From assembly GCA_030248215.1 (NCBI GenBank), contig JASANG010003490.1:1-64000 (forward strand): a stretch of DNA of 64,000 nt, in the 5' to 3' direction. Made by a program: the position numbers and the translations under genes. The stretch is from Enoplolaimus lenunculus. Lineage: Eukaryota; Nematoda; Enoplea; Enoplida; Thoracostomopsidae. Shown here piece by piece: positions 23,801-35,566 of the stretch. The first letter of the stretch is position 1. Each line of letters opens with the position of its first letter. The notes under the pieces were generated by a model. That model was not told the origin of the DNA. It searched no databases and saw only the letters and a list, made by a program, of their open reading frames with translations.

Positions 23801-25736
23801 TCATTATTCACTTAAGTTCGACCAACCACCTTAATTCAAATTTTATGACTTGGGAACCGTAGCACACAATCGTAGCGTTGGCATGATCGTAAATTTGTGA
23901 TCTTGAAAGCAAAAATAGACATACGAAATACTCAAAACAATATTAATCCAACTTCAAATTATGAAATGTGGGTTTTGGAGGTTTCAGCACAGAATTGCTA
24001 TAATAAATTTATCACCTTTACTGCAGTCGCAAAGTATTTTTTGATGCAGTTGTTATATTGTCTGTCAGTTGTTGATTATTTAATAAAGTAAAACTACTTG
24101 AGTAAATTATGTCTCAGTAGTAACGGTCCAAAAATTAAATGCTTACCAGCGTTGCAAACCAGCTGAGTTCCCAGATCTAACTTTAGGTGCCTACGCCAAT
24201 CTAGTTCAACTTTACGTATGATTGCACGTTAAATAACAGTAATAATTTTTGAAGTATTAATTTTCAACTCAATGGAATTGAATGAAAAAATTTCATATTT
24301 ATTCCAGAATCCGACGAACGACGAGCAAGTTGCCCAATTCTACGTATAACTGCTTTATCGAAATCCATATTAAGAAAACAGTGCAAAAACAAGATTGTAA
24401 AGGCGCTACTTATATATAAATGAATTACGCCAAAACTCTGCAACCGTCGACAACAAAAGCTGTATGAAAAATTTTGAAATGTTGACTCGTTAGAATCCAC
24501 TTGTTTTTATATTTTTATTGAAAAAGTTGTGACCAACAAATGTTGACTTTTAATAATCACCGGGGGCGGATCCGCAGGCGAATGGACCAGTGTATGCCTT
24601 GTATCAGAAAATTAGTTAGGATAAAATGATAATGTTACTCTCTACCTTACAACTTTTCAGTTTAGAGCCACGAATTTTCGTTAGCTTCGCATTCCATTCG
24701 CTCGCGAGATTTATCACAATATATATTGCGTATTCCCCGTCATAAATTTCTGGATCGCCTACTGATAATCACGCAATCGTTTTTGGTGCTTATACGCCAA
24801 CACACCACAAATATAGCGAGTATTCGAGAGTTTCATGTTGAAAACCAAAAAGTTTCTGATTTCGCTCATATACCGCCGGCAGATTTTATACGGTTTTAGC
24901 CGGAACTTAGCGTGCGTTTAAACAGTTTATTCTCATCGAACACATGGATGCCCAAGAAAATTATATATAGTTTTTCGATATGCTGGCTTATTACTTTTAA
25001 AAGTATCAATTGAAAACACGGGCAGGCTGCTCAAATTTAGTGTTCGAAAGTTAAAGCTGGGGCTTACTACAACATTATTCGTGAACTCTTAAAATAACAG
25101 CTCATGACAAGCTAAAACAAAATTCTTCGCGACCAACTTTAATTTCGCTTTCTGCTCAATGATTTTTAGTGTCACAGTCCCGTTGTTTGTGTGAGAGCAA
25201 GAACGGTTCATTAGCAGGAAAACATTCAAAAGAATAAACTCAGTATATGAAAAGATATTGACGAATCCAGGTTTACTGGTGTGGGAAGATACTTTTTGTG
25301 TCATGAAATTTCACAACCTTTTTTAAATTGAGTGTTTAGAAAACTCTTTGATAGCCTAAAATTGTCCAATTGTTCTGTAGGAGGAAAATTGATTGGCCTC
25401 ATGTTGTATAGCAGTACGACAGACCTAGCGGGAGATACATTTTGATGTTCTCCGTTCTGTATTTGAAACTTATCCAAATTTCCAGATTGCAGCCCGTTCG
25501 GCGCAGCGAATGTTTAGTAAATTTAAAATTGAATGAATAGTGTGTAGCCCTAGAATTACTCTACCGGTAGCAAATTGCCAATGGGTAAACACGACAACAG
25601 TGCTCTGAACACTAAGAGGTCAGGCCGCCCATATAAAGAACCGGGTGAACATTTTTCTGCAGAACAACAATAGAGTACGCTTAAGGTTTACATTATACAA
25701 TAGAGTACGTTTAAGCTTTACATTAATTTTAGCTTA
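20898..25736. other. Long gene-free stretch
   Basis: About 4.8 kb of AT-rich sequence with no supported exon, RNA gene or named element. Near its right end (25670-25727) a ~30-bp unit containing CAATAGAGTACG-TTAAG-TTTACATTA occurs twice in tandem. Confidence 0.3.
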
Positions 25737-26106
25737 GGCCAGAGGCGTGTCCAAAAATTTTTGACGGGGGGCGGGCGGGCGGACTAGCAGATGTTACGAA
25801 ATGCAAAAATTGTAAGGTATGCACCAAAAAATTTTCTCAAGGCGAAATATTGTACGGTAAGGAGGGACCTTACCACTTTATCGCAAAAAATTCTATGGCA
25901 AAAATTGTGTTTTTTTACAAAAAACTTTGGGAGGGAAAAATTGTAAGGTAAGGTATGGACCTTACCAGTTTAACACAAAAAATTTCTGACAGGGGATCAT
26001 ACGCCCCCCATAGCCCCCCTACGAATCCGCTAGTGGATTAGGCATATGCTTAGGCTTAGGATAGGAATATGCTTATACTACTGTACTTCCCTGTTCTATA
26101 CACTGG
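25737..26106. mobile_element. Probable hAT-like TTAGGC element with a long interior
   Basis: The left side starts GGCCAGAGGCGTGTCC. The right side has ATGCTTAGGCTTAGGATAGG and ends CCCTGTTCTATACACTGG, as in the 43750 subfamily. The interior holds a G-rich run and repeated AAGGTA/ACCTTACC motifs in both orientations. No convincing 8-bp duplication is visible, so the limits are approximate. Confidence 0.45.
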
Positions 26107-28260
26107 AGAGGTTAGCCACAGCAGACACGAAAGAGCCGAGGGAAAAGAGGCCATTGTCCAGGAGTTTTTGAAAACAGGCGTTCGACCCATTCCACTTTAC
26201 TTTTGTTTAGCTTCTCGCTATACAACTTTAGCTCTAAAAAGTGATGAGCATAGGTGTGGCCGCTCCGGTATTGAAAATTGCTTATATGTTCATGCTTTCA
26301 CAAAAACAAAGTTTATCGCAGGAGAAATTCGTCGTTTTGAACCCTCCCCCAGTTTTGAAATTCTTTCGCCGCTTTTGAGTTACATAGGAAAATCCACGTA
26401 TTGACTCCCCATTTTTACTGTGTACATGGGCAAAGATCGCACAATGGAAGGGTCCACTTTGTTTTTTCTAGTTGTGAGGATGGGTTTTGCAAATGCAGAA
26501 AAAAGCGACGTCCAATTTTATATTGTTCGAGAGTATTTACCTAACAAAAATTCATGCTAATATCTATTTTTTTAAGTTTCTTTGTGGGAATTTCATCTTT
26601 ACTCAGATTGCTTAAACTCATTAATGGTTACGGGCGAAATTTACAAAAAACGTATTAATTGTGATATATTGCTTTGTAACAACTTCCTACGGTACAGAAC
26701 CATACAAATGCCTAAACTGTAATTATTCAGTTCATGTAATTCAGTATCAGACACTCAAACTCATTCAGCCGGCATTTATACTACTCCGCAATCCTGGCCC
26801 TTTCAGGAGCCGCTTGCTATTACCGAATACAAGTTTTGTTTATAACCATACCAACATAAACGGTAGAACAGCATGGGCTCATCATAAATGACAAGACCTA
26901 TTATGACTCAATAGTTCATCACTTCCACAGCATTGCCAGGGATTACGGCAAATGTAGTAATAAAATCCCAAAACTGAAACGGTTTTGTAGTTTAAATTTA
27001 ACTAAGACCATTAATCCTGCCGGTTAATGTTTGTGTGAGGAGAAATACTATAAAATCACGAGATTACCGTTTTTGATATATAAACTTTAAAATGGTAGCA
27101 AAACACAATGTATAAAATACAGTGTGATGCGAAAATGTTTATAAAGCCGAGCAAAACAGCATTATACATCCGTTTGTTTTGATGGTGAGATGTAAGAATT
27201 CGTATAAATACACTTTTATCATATGCTACTTTTGCAAAGTTTTCTGACAGAAATTTATAATTTTCATTATAATTCTAAAACGTTTGGCTGCTTCATTGAT
27301 ACAGCATTTTGAAGTCGTAGCCATGAGCGCCGGCCAGGCGGTTTACCACCTTGTCTACAGTACAGTGGCGAGTTGTCTTGACCAGTGCTTGTGCCAGTTT
27401 TCAGCTTACATTTCGTAAATATGGAATAGAAATTATCACTTAAACATGGATAACATGCACTCTGAAACAGACGTATATTGTCGATTTAGCCGTACACTAA
27501 ATTACATATAAAACGCGGAATGTAAAAGGGATGGGCTATCAAAATTTACAGTTCCTATGACGGTATTTTTCAGTTCCGCTTTACACCCTGCCGGCAGGTA
27601 TATGAGAAGGAAAGTGCCTGTTCAGCCTAGGTTCCTAAACAAACTACGTTGCAAGATATATGGAGTAAAATCAACAACTCCACAGTCATACCTCATCTCA
27701 ACATTCAGCGCTGCTCAAGATCATACGTTAATATGTCTTTGCGTTGATTACAATATCTAAATCTATTAATACATAGAAAAGTTGAGGAACAAAAAGGAGG
27801 ATGTACCTATATCTAAGTATTTCAACCAGCGTTGAGCTGTAACTAGTATTTCAAGTACAAAATACTATACGTACATAAAACTTTGCTTAGTTAAACCTAA
27901 CGAGATCAAACCCAGAGCCAACTTGAAATATTGATGTGGTTTGGTCACAAATTCTTGACCTTTGAATGAAGTTTTAGAAACGAAACAAGTTTAAACAATA
28001 AATATAGCAAAATTGGTCTCGTTGATTAATTTTTGTTGTTTCTACTAGCACCGTACTCGAAGAGTTTTGCTATTTTGCACTTAACATCAGTGCGCAACGA
28101 TAATAAGTGAATGTTTAAAATTGCTAAATCTAATCCAGAGTGTATCCCAATCGACAGAACTCTATGACCGAGAATAACTTCGACTTTGCTCCAGAACTTA
28201 CTTTCGTTGAATGAAATAAAAATATGGTCGCTAATCAAGTGCACACAAAAACGTTTTCTG
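26107..28260. other. Gene-free stretch with one mildly coding-like frame
   Basis: The plus-strand frame running to a stop near 26404 has balanced residue use (for example GEVSHSRHERAEGKEAIVQ), but it starts inside a transposon end, has no splice partners and matches no family known to me. Nothing else is seen. Confidence 0.25.
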
Positions 28261-28945
28261 ATATTCAAGAAATATTTTCTTAAATTCAAGACAATTCAGT
28301 CTTAATCTAGACTCCAGACATATATGTCTTGAATGTAAGACATCAGTTTCTGAAATTTTTCATAAATCTGTGCCTGAAATTTTTAACACTTAAATGACTT
28401 AAATTAAAGAGTGTGTTTAATAAACGATGAAGACAATTATTTCTGAAATACAAGACCAATATGCCTGAAATAAGACTTGTTTTGCTAATGTCTGAGACAT
28501 ATATGTTGTCGAAGCAAGATTTGCCAGAGAAGTTGCCTTCTAAATTAAGGGTGAAGCTCAACCAAATTGTCTGATTTTACAACCTAAAATACGTCCAAGA
28601 CGTTAACATAGGTTGGGGAGCCTGAGTTAAACCCGGAATAGTTTTCAAAATCCATTATTTATTTATTTATATACTCTCTTAAGAATATAAACGGAGCAAC
28701 ATTTTTACATACGTAAAATCAGAAAATAAATTCCTGAATATAAGACAACTATTTCTTGAAAGAAAAAAATTGGTTTCTTTTAAATTGTAAATAGTAATTT
28801 GTTGAATATAAATCGTTTATGTTTTAACCATTTCAACCACAAAATTCTTAGCTGTTTAAGGCTTTTAATGTATGAAATACAAGACAATAATGTCTTGAAA
28901 ATTTAAGAAAGTAGGAGTCTTGAAATTTCAAGACAATTTATTTTG
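28261..28945. repeat. Dispersed AAGACA/TGTCTT motif array
   Basis: Motifs of the type AAGACA...TGTCTTGAA and CTGAAAT recur about eight to ten times in both orientations, for example ACATATATGTCTTGAATG, AAGACAATAATGTCTTGAAA and TTTCAAGACAA. The spacing is irregular (40-150 bp). It may be a decayed element with subterminal repeats; no ends or duplication could be defined. Confidence 0.45.
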
Positions 28946-29421
28946 CGTGTGGAACTTAATTTGTAAAAAATTCAGTGTGAGCAGCTGCATGTTATCAATG
29001 TCAAAAGGTCATTGTTATGACTGTATATTTCATCGTTTCGTATCATTTTTGTCAATAAAAATATTTATATTTTTAAATTCATAAAACCTCGTTATTTTGG
29101 TTCACATATAGTTAATATGAATAATACTATATCTAAAACACTAAACTCGCGAAATATTTTGATTTAAATAGTATTGAAAATGGAAGTTTTGAAGAATGTT
29201 TTACACAAAATATTCTTGTTCGAAGAGTTCAGAAAAAATACTTTATTTTTTATATTACTTACGTAACATAATGAATCATTGTTTAGTAATTCTTACATAA
29301 TAATTATACGATCGAACACTCAATTCCACGTTTCAGACTGTTTCAGTTTGCCAAAACTTCAATTCTAATTTAAAATTCTTGCAAATAATCTGACACGGAG
29401 TATGATTGAACAAGAAGGAAT

Positions 29422-29889
29422 CAGGGTGCAACCGGAATTCTAAAGTACCGGAAACGTAACCGGAACCGGAAAGTTAAAAATACCGGAAACTTAACCGGAA
29501 CCGGAAAGTTAAAAATACCGGAACCGAAACCGGAAAACAAAAAATTCTTGTTGCCGAAAAATTAATTTTTCGCGATATTTTATCTTTTTTATCGGTGTAA
29601 ACACACCATTTAGAATGCCAAAATCTTGCAACAAATGCAGTAGCTGGAAATGTATGATTAATTATAAAGTATGACACAAATTAAAAATTTTGGCAATGCA
29701 CACTCAGACCATTTTAGAAGAATAAGTTACAATATATGTCAATTTTTCTTAAATTTTGGAATGAGAAAAAATTTTCAATACCGAAAACACAGAAAAAATC
29801 CGGTAAAAAAATACCGGATTTTTTACCGGAACCGGATGGCGAAAAATAACGGATTTCTCTACCGGTACCGGAATTCCGGTTGCACCCTG
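29422..29889. mobile_element. hAT-like MITE with CCGGAA-rich subterminal repeats
   Basis: Terminal inverted repeats CAGGGTGCAACCGGAATTC and its near complement GAATTCCGGTTGCACCCTG are flanked by GAAGGAAT (29414-29421) and GTAGGAAT (29890-29897), an 8-bp duplication with one mismatch. CAGGGTG is a common hAT start. ACCGGAACCGGAAA-type units fill about 100 bp at each end, with an AT-rich centre. There is no transposase frame. Confidence 0.85.
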
Positions 29890-29901
29890 GTAGGAATTTA
29901 A

Positions 29902-29962
29902 CGGCTAACACCCGCTTCTCTTTACTAACGCCCGTTTCTCTTTACTAACACCCGCTTCTCTT
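29902..29962. repeat. Short tandem repeat, ~22 bp x 3
   Basis: The unit TAACACCCGCTTCTCTTTAC occurs three times with small changes, immediately to the right of the hAT-like element at 29422-29889. Confidence 0.75.
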
Positions 29963-32853
29963 TTATCACCCATCCAACGAAAGTATAACATGTGCACAAA
30001 ACGTATACAAAATCAACTAGCAATTCAGATGGCAGATAAAACGTGGTCAAAATTTCCGTTTCATCTTTGGTTTTCCGCAGAAAACGTTGTCTTTCTAAAT
30101 CGTTAATAAACTATATGTACAACTAAATTTTTAATACGTCAGTCACACTTGAGGTCAGGTCTCAGCCCTAGAACAAAAACGGAAAAAACGAAAAAAACTC
30201 TTTATGCAAGTATATTAATCTTAGTAAATACCTGCGGAGCAGCGATGAAACGTACCAAAAAACAGAATGTGATTAGCTTTTCTCATGCCTCCCATCCGGA
30301 ACAAGTTTCATTTAAGTGTAAGGGGCGCTAATTTACTACATTTTCTAATACCTGTTTATTAGATATACAAGACGTATATTCTGATTATATTTACTGCAGC
30401 CGTGATGGAACCAAATTGGAAACAAGCAAAATTGCCACAGCCCTAACTGAATCCTGATTTGACTAAAAATAGTCATGCGCTCCTTTTTGGGTCCAGATTT
30501 AGCATCCATTAACGTCTTTGCGTTTGGTAAAATACGAGTATATACTTAGTTTTCAATTTTCCGGTGAAAAACCGAACAAATATGTTTTTCGGACGATTCA
30601 ATTTTTGCGCAAAAGGATCAACCCTAATTTTACTGTACCTGGTTTTATTATGTGCGATGGTTTATCTTATGATAATACGTACGACAGGCGATTCCAATAA
30701 TGGTCAAATATCGACAGTTTCTTCAGCTGTTTGTCACGTTTTATTTGCCCCTTCTCGAATATCGCGTTAATAAATATTTGAAACATAAAAGTTTGATCAA
30801 ACTTTTGTATCACAAACCCATAGCAACATTTTACATTAAAAGTTGTGAATTTATTTAATTTTTGATTTTCATGTTTCACACGAATTAAAAAAATGTTTTT
30901 ACATTGCGACCAAAAATAGTGAAACATCTTGATTAAGATGAGAAGAACACTTAGAACTCGCCCTTCCAGTTGCATATACTATCGCTAGGATATGTTTTGT
31001 ATAAGTTTTTTTCGCTCAAAAACTTGGCTAAGTAGTTTTGCCGTCAAAGATCATATTTATTAGATATACGCAACAGTCAATGGAGAATTAAACATAATTC
31101 GAGGAAAAAATAATGTGAGATATATCATTAATTTTCGGATATTTTTGTTGTAGTGATGTAATTTATAAACCTTCGCATCTGTAATAGTATTCTGCACTAT
31201 CATGAGGTATCTGATGATAAAAACGATTAAAATTGACGGAGGAAAAGAAGTTTGACTTTAGCCAAATCTGCACAAAAGTAGGACAAACACGCGTTTTAGG
31301 GTGATAAATTAAATATTCCGATTGTCGTGAATATACCGAAGGCATATTTTCTTCAAGAGTGACACTTTACGCATAGTCGCGTTTGACTTGATTACTTGAG
31401 AAAAAAATTTTGATTTTTGATCTGTTTTAATTTGATTACGATTCCCATATATGACTGTGCATATTGATTTTGAAAAAATTTTCAGCATTAAACTATATTT
31501 ATTACACGAAATAGTTAAGGTTTTGGCGTATATATTTCGTGTAATTTGAGTTTGAAATGAAGTTTTAAACGACGAAAATATTCCCGATCGCTGCTGAATG
31601 AGCATGTAATTTGATTTTTTTTGGTCAAAAAATATTTTACGGTCTGTCAAATCAGTTTGTTTCGTCAGTGTACAATGATTTTCTTGTCGCATCGTTTTGT
31701 TATCATAATTAGGCAGCAATTGTGAGACAAGGAATTTGAAATAAAAATTTAATTCAAATTCACAAATGTTTGATTACATCGATTTTTACCCTACGCAACT
31801 TTTTATATCTCAGATGCAGTAGTTGAATTGGTGTCTGAGTTTAAAGGTCATCGAATGAATAAGAAATTCCAGATGTTGTTGGTTTTATGACAATTTTCGA
31901 CGCTACTTGTCGATATTTAAAAACAATTGATAACCTTTGTGAACTCTAGGTTTTCTAAGAATGTTTCTGTAGCATCGAGTTTGTAAATAACTTTCAAATT
32001 ATTATAAATTTGGGATTCGTTGTAGTATTAATTCAAAGGTAAACGCTTGTTATAGGTTGTAATATAGGCTTAAAACTATGCCTGAAAGTATATAATTTGC
32101 AAACAAACATTCGCAGCTATGCATGCAGCGATATCGGTTGAAGGAACAAATATAGCGTTTAGCTATTTCCATATCAAGTAGCAGATGTAGCGTCAATTTT
32201 TTTACTATCAAACTCTTTTGCCCTATAATCTACAGCACTTATGGTACTCCGCATCGCAACTTGACCACAATTTCGCCAAGATTTCTCATTAATATAATAC
32301 AGAACCAAACTGTTCCTAACAAAAATTGTAAGCCTGAATTGTTCTCATTGCTCTTGCACTGATGAACGTTGTCACTGAAAAACAGTTGTCAACGTATCTT
32401 TGAAAACATATAACAGAAATTTTATAAAAAATTTATTTTTATTAACTGCAACGGTAGCTCAAAAATATGTTCGATAAAGGAATTAAAGTAGACTAATTGT
32501 TTAACCGGTCGCATAGCTGAATTTCAATTGAGTCGAGCTTAGAAAAACGGTTCACTCGTAATCTATACATCAGTCGTTATTTGCAATATTTATTGCGGCA
32601 TTTAATATGATTTTTATAAACTATGATTGAAAATGCAAGCAGTCCCCCAGAACACCGTTCCGTCCCTGATCTTTTTAGCTAGGCACGAAGTGAAATGTAG
32701 TAGCAAATTACGAAAACAAAATAACCTCAACATTGGTGAAATTTTGCTAAAATTCAAAAAACTTTCTTTGGCAGGGCTTACGGACAAGTTAAATTATTTA
32801 GACGTATACATGAAAAAAACGAAATTTTGTCAACGATCACGTTCTATATATAA
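29963..32853. other. Gene-free stretch
   Basis: About 2.9 kb of AT-rich sequence. A plus-strand frame at 30579-30770 begins with a hydrophobic stretch (LILLYLVLLCAMVYLMII), but no matching donor or partner exon was found. A minus-strand frame at 31309-31719 (136 codons) is Lys/Asn/Phe-rich as expected of AT-rich noncoding DNA. Confidence 0.3.
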
Positions 32854-33045
32854 GCCCATAAGGGGCGTCCAGCATTCTGGTGGGTCTAGAAAACAGTAGG
32901 TTTAGATTCTAGATTACATTTTTTGCGTAAGTTTACGCTTAGTCTTAGGTTTAGGTTTAGGAACACATTTTTGTAAAGCTTAGGCTTAGGCTTAGGCTTA
33001 GTAATACTCTTATCATACTTTTACGCCCCAAAAAGTAACATTGGC
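32854..33045 (+). mobile_element. hAT-like TTAGGC MITE
   Basis: It starts GCCCATAAGGGGCGTCCAG, contains TTTAGATTCTAGATTACAT and the array CTTAGGCTTAGGCTTAGG, and ends CCCCAAAAAGTAACATTGGC. ATATATAA before and ATATATAT after could be an 8-bp duplication with one mismatch, but the sequence is low complexity. Confidence 0.78.
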
Positions 33046-33499
33046 ATATATATGTATATTCAAAGATAGAAACCAAAATCAATGTCTTTTTTATTTTCAG
33101 AAATATGATGCTCAAGCGCCAATTACCTACAGTTAATGGCGTAAATATGAAGTAATTCATATTGTGCAATTAATGAACTGTTTTGTTGCGTAAGATTATT
33201 ACTGCGAAACAAAGATTTATGTTTTTTTGCATCTTTTAAATCAAAATGCACTAAATCCGTCAATAAAAGTTCACAACTTCATTCGCATCTTGCTCAGATT
33301 TCACTACGAATCCACACAGTTTAAATTTAATCAAATGCCCTAAATTGAGTGCTGATCGTTTCATTATCGCAAGTTTCACTAACATGCAACTTGCGCAATG
33401 CCTGCTGATTATTCAAACTCTGGTAAGTTTAAGTTCATTAAACATTGAAACATTCATTAGTACAAGATTAGCGTTGTGATAGCGGTATACTTTTAAGTA

Positions 33500-33655
33500 A
33501 TGTCCGGCGCTGTCGGTCACCGTCCGGTGTCGTCCGTCGCTGTTCGGAACCGTACCATTACAATCGTGTATTATTGATACATGACACAACGTATAAATTT
33601 GCAAACAAATTTTTTTAAAGTACAGCGTTGCTTCCTGCCGGACAGCGCCGCAGAA
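33500..33655. repeat. Short GC-rich inverted repeat pair
   Basis: CGGCGCTGTCGG near 33504 is roughly inverted by CCGGACAGCGCCG near 33638, with internal CCGTCCG-type repeats after the left arm. This may be a small decayed element. No target duplication is clear. Confidence 0.35.
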
Positions 33656-35566
33656 CTAGTATAGCACCACCCTTAGGGTGGCGTTTTAGTTGTTTTTTGC
33701 AAGTCGAAAATTTTCGCTAAGTATTTAGTTTGTTGTGCCGTTCGACTTTGTACACATACGGCAATTTCTGTACGAGACTATAGTGTCCTAAATTGTAAAA
33801 AATTAACACTATCTTTACTTAAAATATAATATGCTGGAGTAGACAGTGGTGAGAGCTTCCCCCAAAACTAGCGAGCGAAGTGAGCGAGAAGCCAGACGCA
33901 TTTTTAAACTTCGGTGGTTTTTGTTTCAACCTCTTAAGGTGGGAGCTTCTTTAGGGGTTGGGCGCCCAAATGGTGGGTATGGGTGGTGGCTGCTCCGGTT
34001 CTGTTAATAAGATGAAATGTTTATGTGAAACTATAAAACAGGTCCAGTATACCTACTAGGTTAAATCTGTAATTGCTTGAGTCAATTTATTTGAGCTCTT
34101 GAGATAACTCGTAAGAACAAATTTAAATGACTGCCCTTACGCAGGATGGAAGAAAGAATTTTTTCGGGAAATTAGCGCAGTTTTTTACTGACTAAGGTAA
34201 TATTAGATAACAAATGTGAGTCTACTTATTTATATAGTCTGTGTACCAGCGGTTATCTTCGCTATATATCGAATGCACACTGTTTTGATTACGGATATTA
34301 AACTTGGATATATTAGCGATACGAACGGAAATTAAAAATTAATATGCTATGTTAAGCAGTCACATTCCCTCAGATTTCATGCGACACAGATAACAATGTT
34401 GGTACACATTAAATGACAATACAGCCCATAAATGTTTAACTAAGAATTAGTTTTATACACTTGAGCTAAGCAAAATATTTGAATAAATTCTATGCATGTT
34501 ATGCTAGTTGGAATATATCTATTAGCAGACGTAACTCGAACTGAATTTTCGTCTGAAACTAGCTGATAATTTTAACATTTTGGATCTGTTTTTGCCTATA
34601 AAATAAGAGCCCTATTTCGACCATATGCAGCACCAGGGTATATAACCGAATTAAACCGATAGCGTTACCGAGGAGCCTGATCGCTATTCGTTTCCAGCAG
34701 ATTTACTACTCGTTTATTACATGATTACTGAGATTGGTGCTGCAGTTCAACACCCTCCAACTGCTTTGTACATAATTATTGAAGTTATATTTGCAGCATA
34801 TATATAATTTGCAAAAGATAACATTTTGTAATTATCATTCAAGTAAATCGGGTGGTTTTGGAATTGCGTATACATTTTCTACAGTGAAAACTTTTCGGAG
34901 ACCATTTTCTAATTTGTGCTTCTCTAGAAACTAAGCGAAATTTACCTATTTGTGAAATCTATTGTTGTATTTGGACTTATGCTACGCATCTTTGCCAATA
35001 CTAACATTTGCTTAAGATACAGATGATTTGGCATGGTGGTCAATAAAAAAAGCTGAATTTTATTTACGTATGCAGAGAATAAAGTATCTTATACTTTAAA
35101 ATTGCAATACCGACAATATAAGGATTCCTCAATAAAACTTTTGCACTTAAGAATAGTTTAAGATATGTGCCAATTATATTAGGAGCAGTTAAGAATAATT
35201 TAAATCATTGTGACTAAACAGCACATTTTTATTTTAGACCGCGATAAAGGCAATTCCAATCGACAACGGACTGATAGGAGACGGAAGATCAAGTAAATTA
35301 TAGGTGGAGCGAAATGCTAAACAGTCAGGTCCCTGTAGTAGATTTGGCATCGCAGTTTATTGCCTAATATAGGGCCTCAACTAGCTCAATATTCCAGATA
35401 AAAAGGCATAAAACAATGTTAAAATATGCGTGTTGACCGCTCAGGTTATTTACAAGCCGGGCTAAAGTTTTTATCGGGTACTCCAAAGATTTTAACGGTA
35501 GCTGAGCCCCTCTGCCCTCCTTCTTGCGAATTCTATCTAGCGATTCATGCATTATGATGCTTTCAG
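33656..35566. other. Gene-free stretch up to the first vWA exon
   Basis: Nothing is recognised apart from the polypyrimidine/AG acceptor (CTTTCAG) ending at 35566. This is probably intron or promoter sequence of the vWA-ZP gene, depending on where its 5' exon lies. Confidence 0.35.

Noticed and set aside
26069-26404. 111-codon plus-strand frame as a gene
   Set aside because: Its first residues lie in the end of a TTAGGC-type element, and no splice partners or family resemblance were found. Mentioned only as mildly coding-like.
30579-30770. Hydrophobic-start frame as the signal-peptide exon of the vWA-ZP gene
   Set aside because: No usable GT donor in the required phase follows the hydrophobic stretch; the candidate at 19274-19589 fits better.
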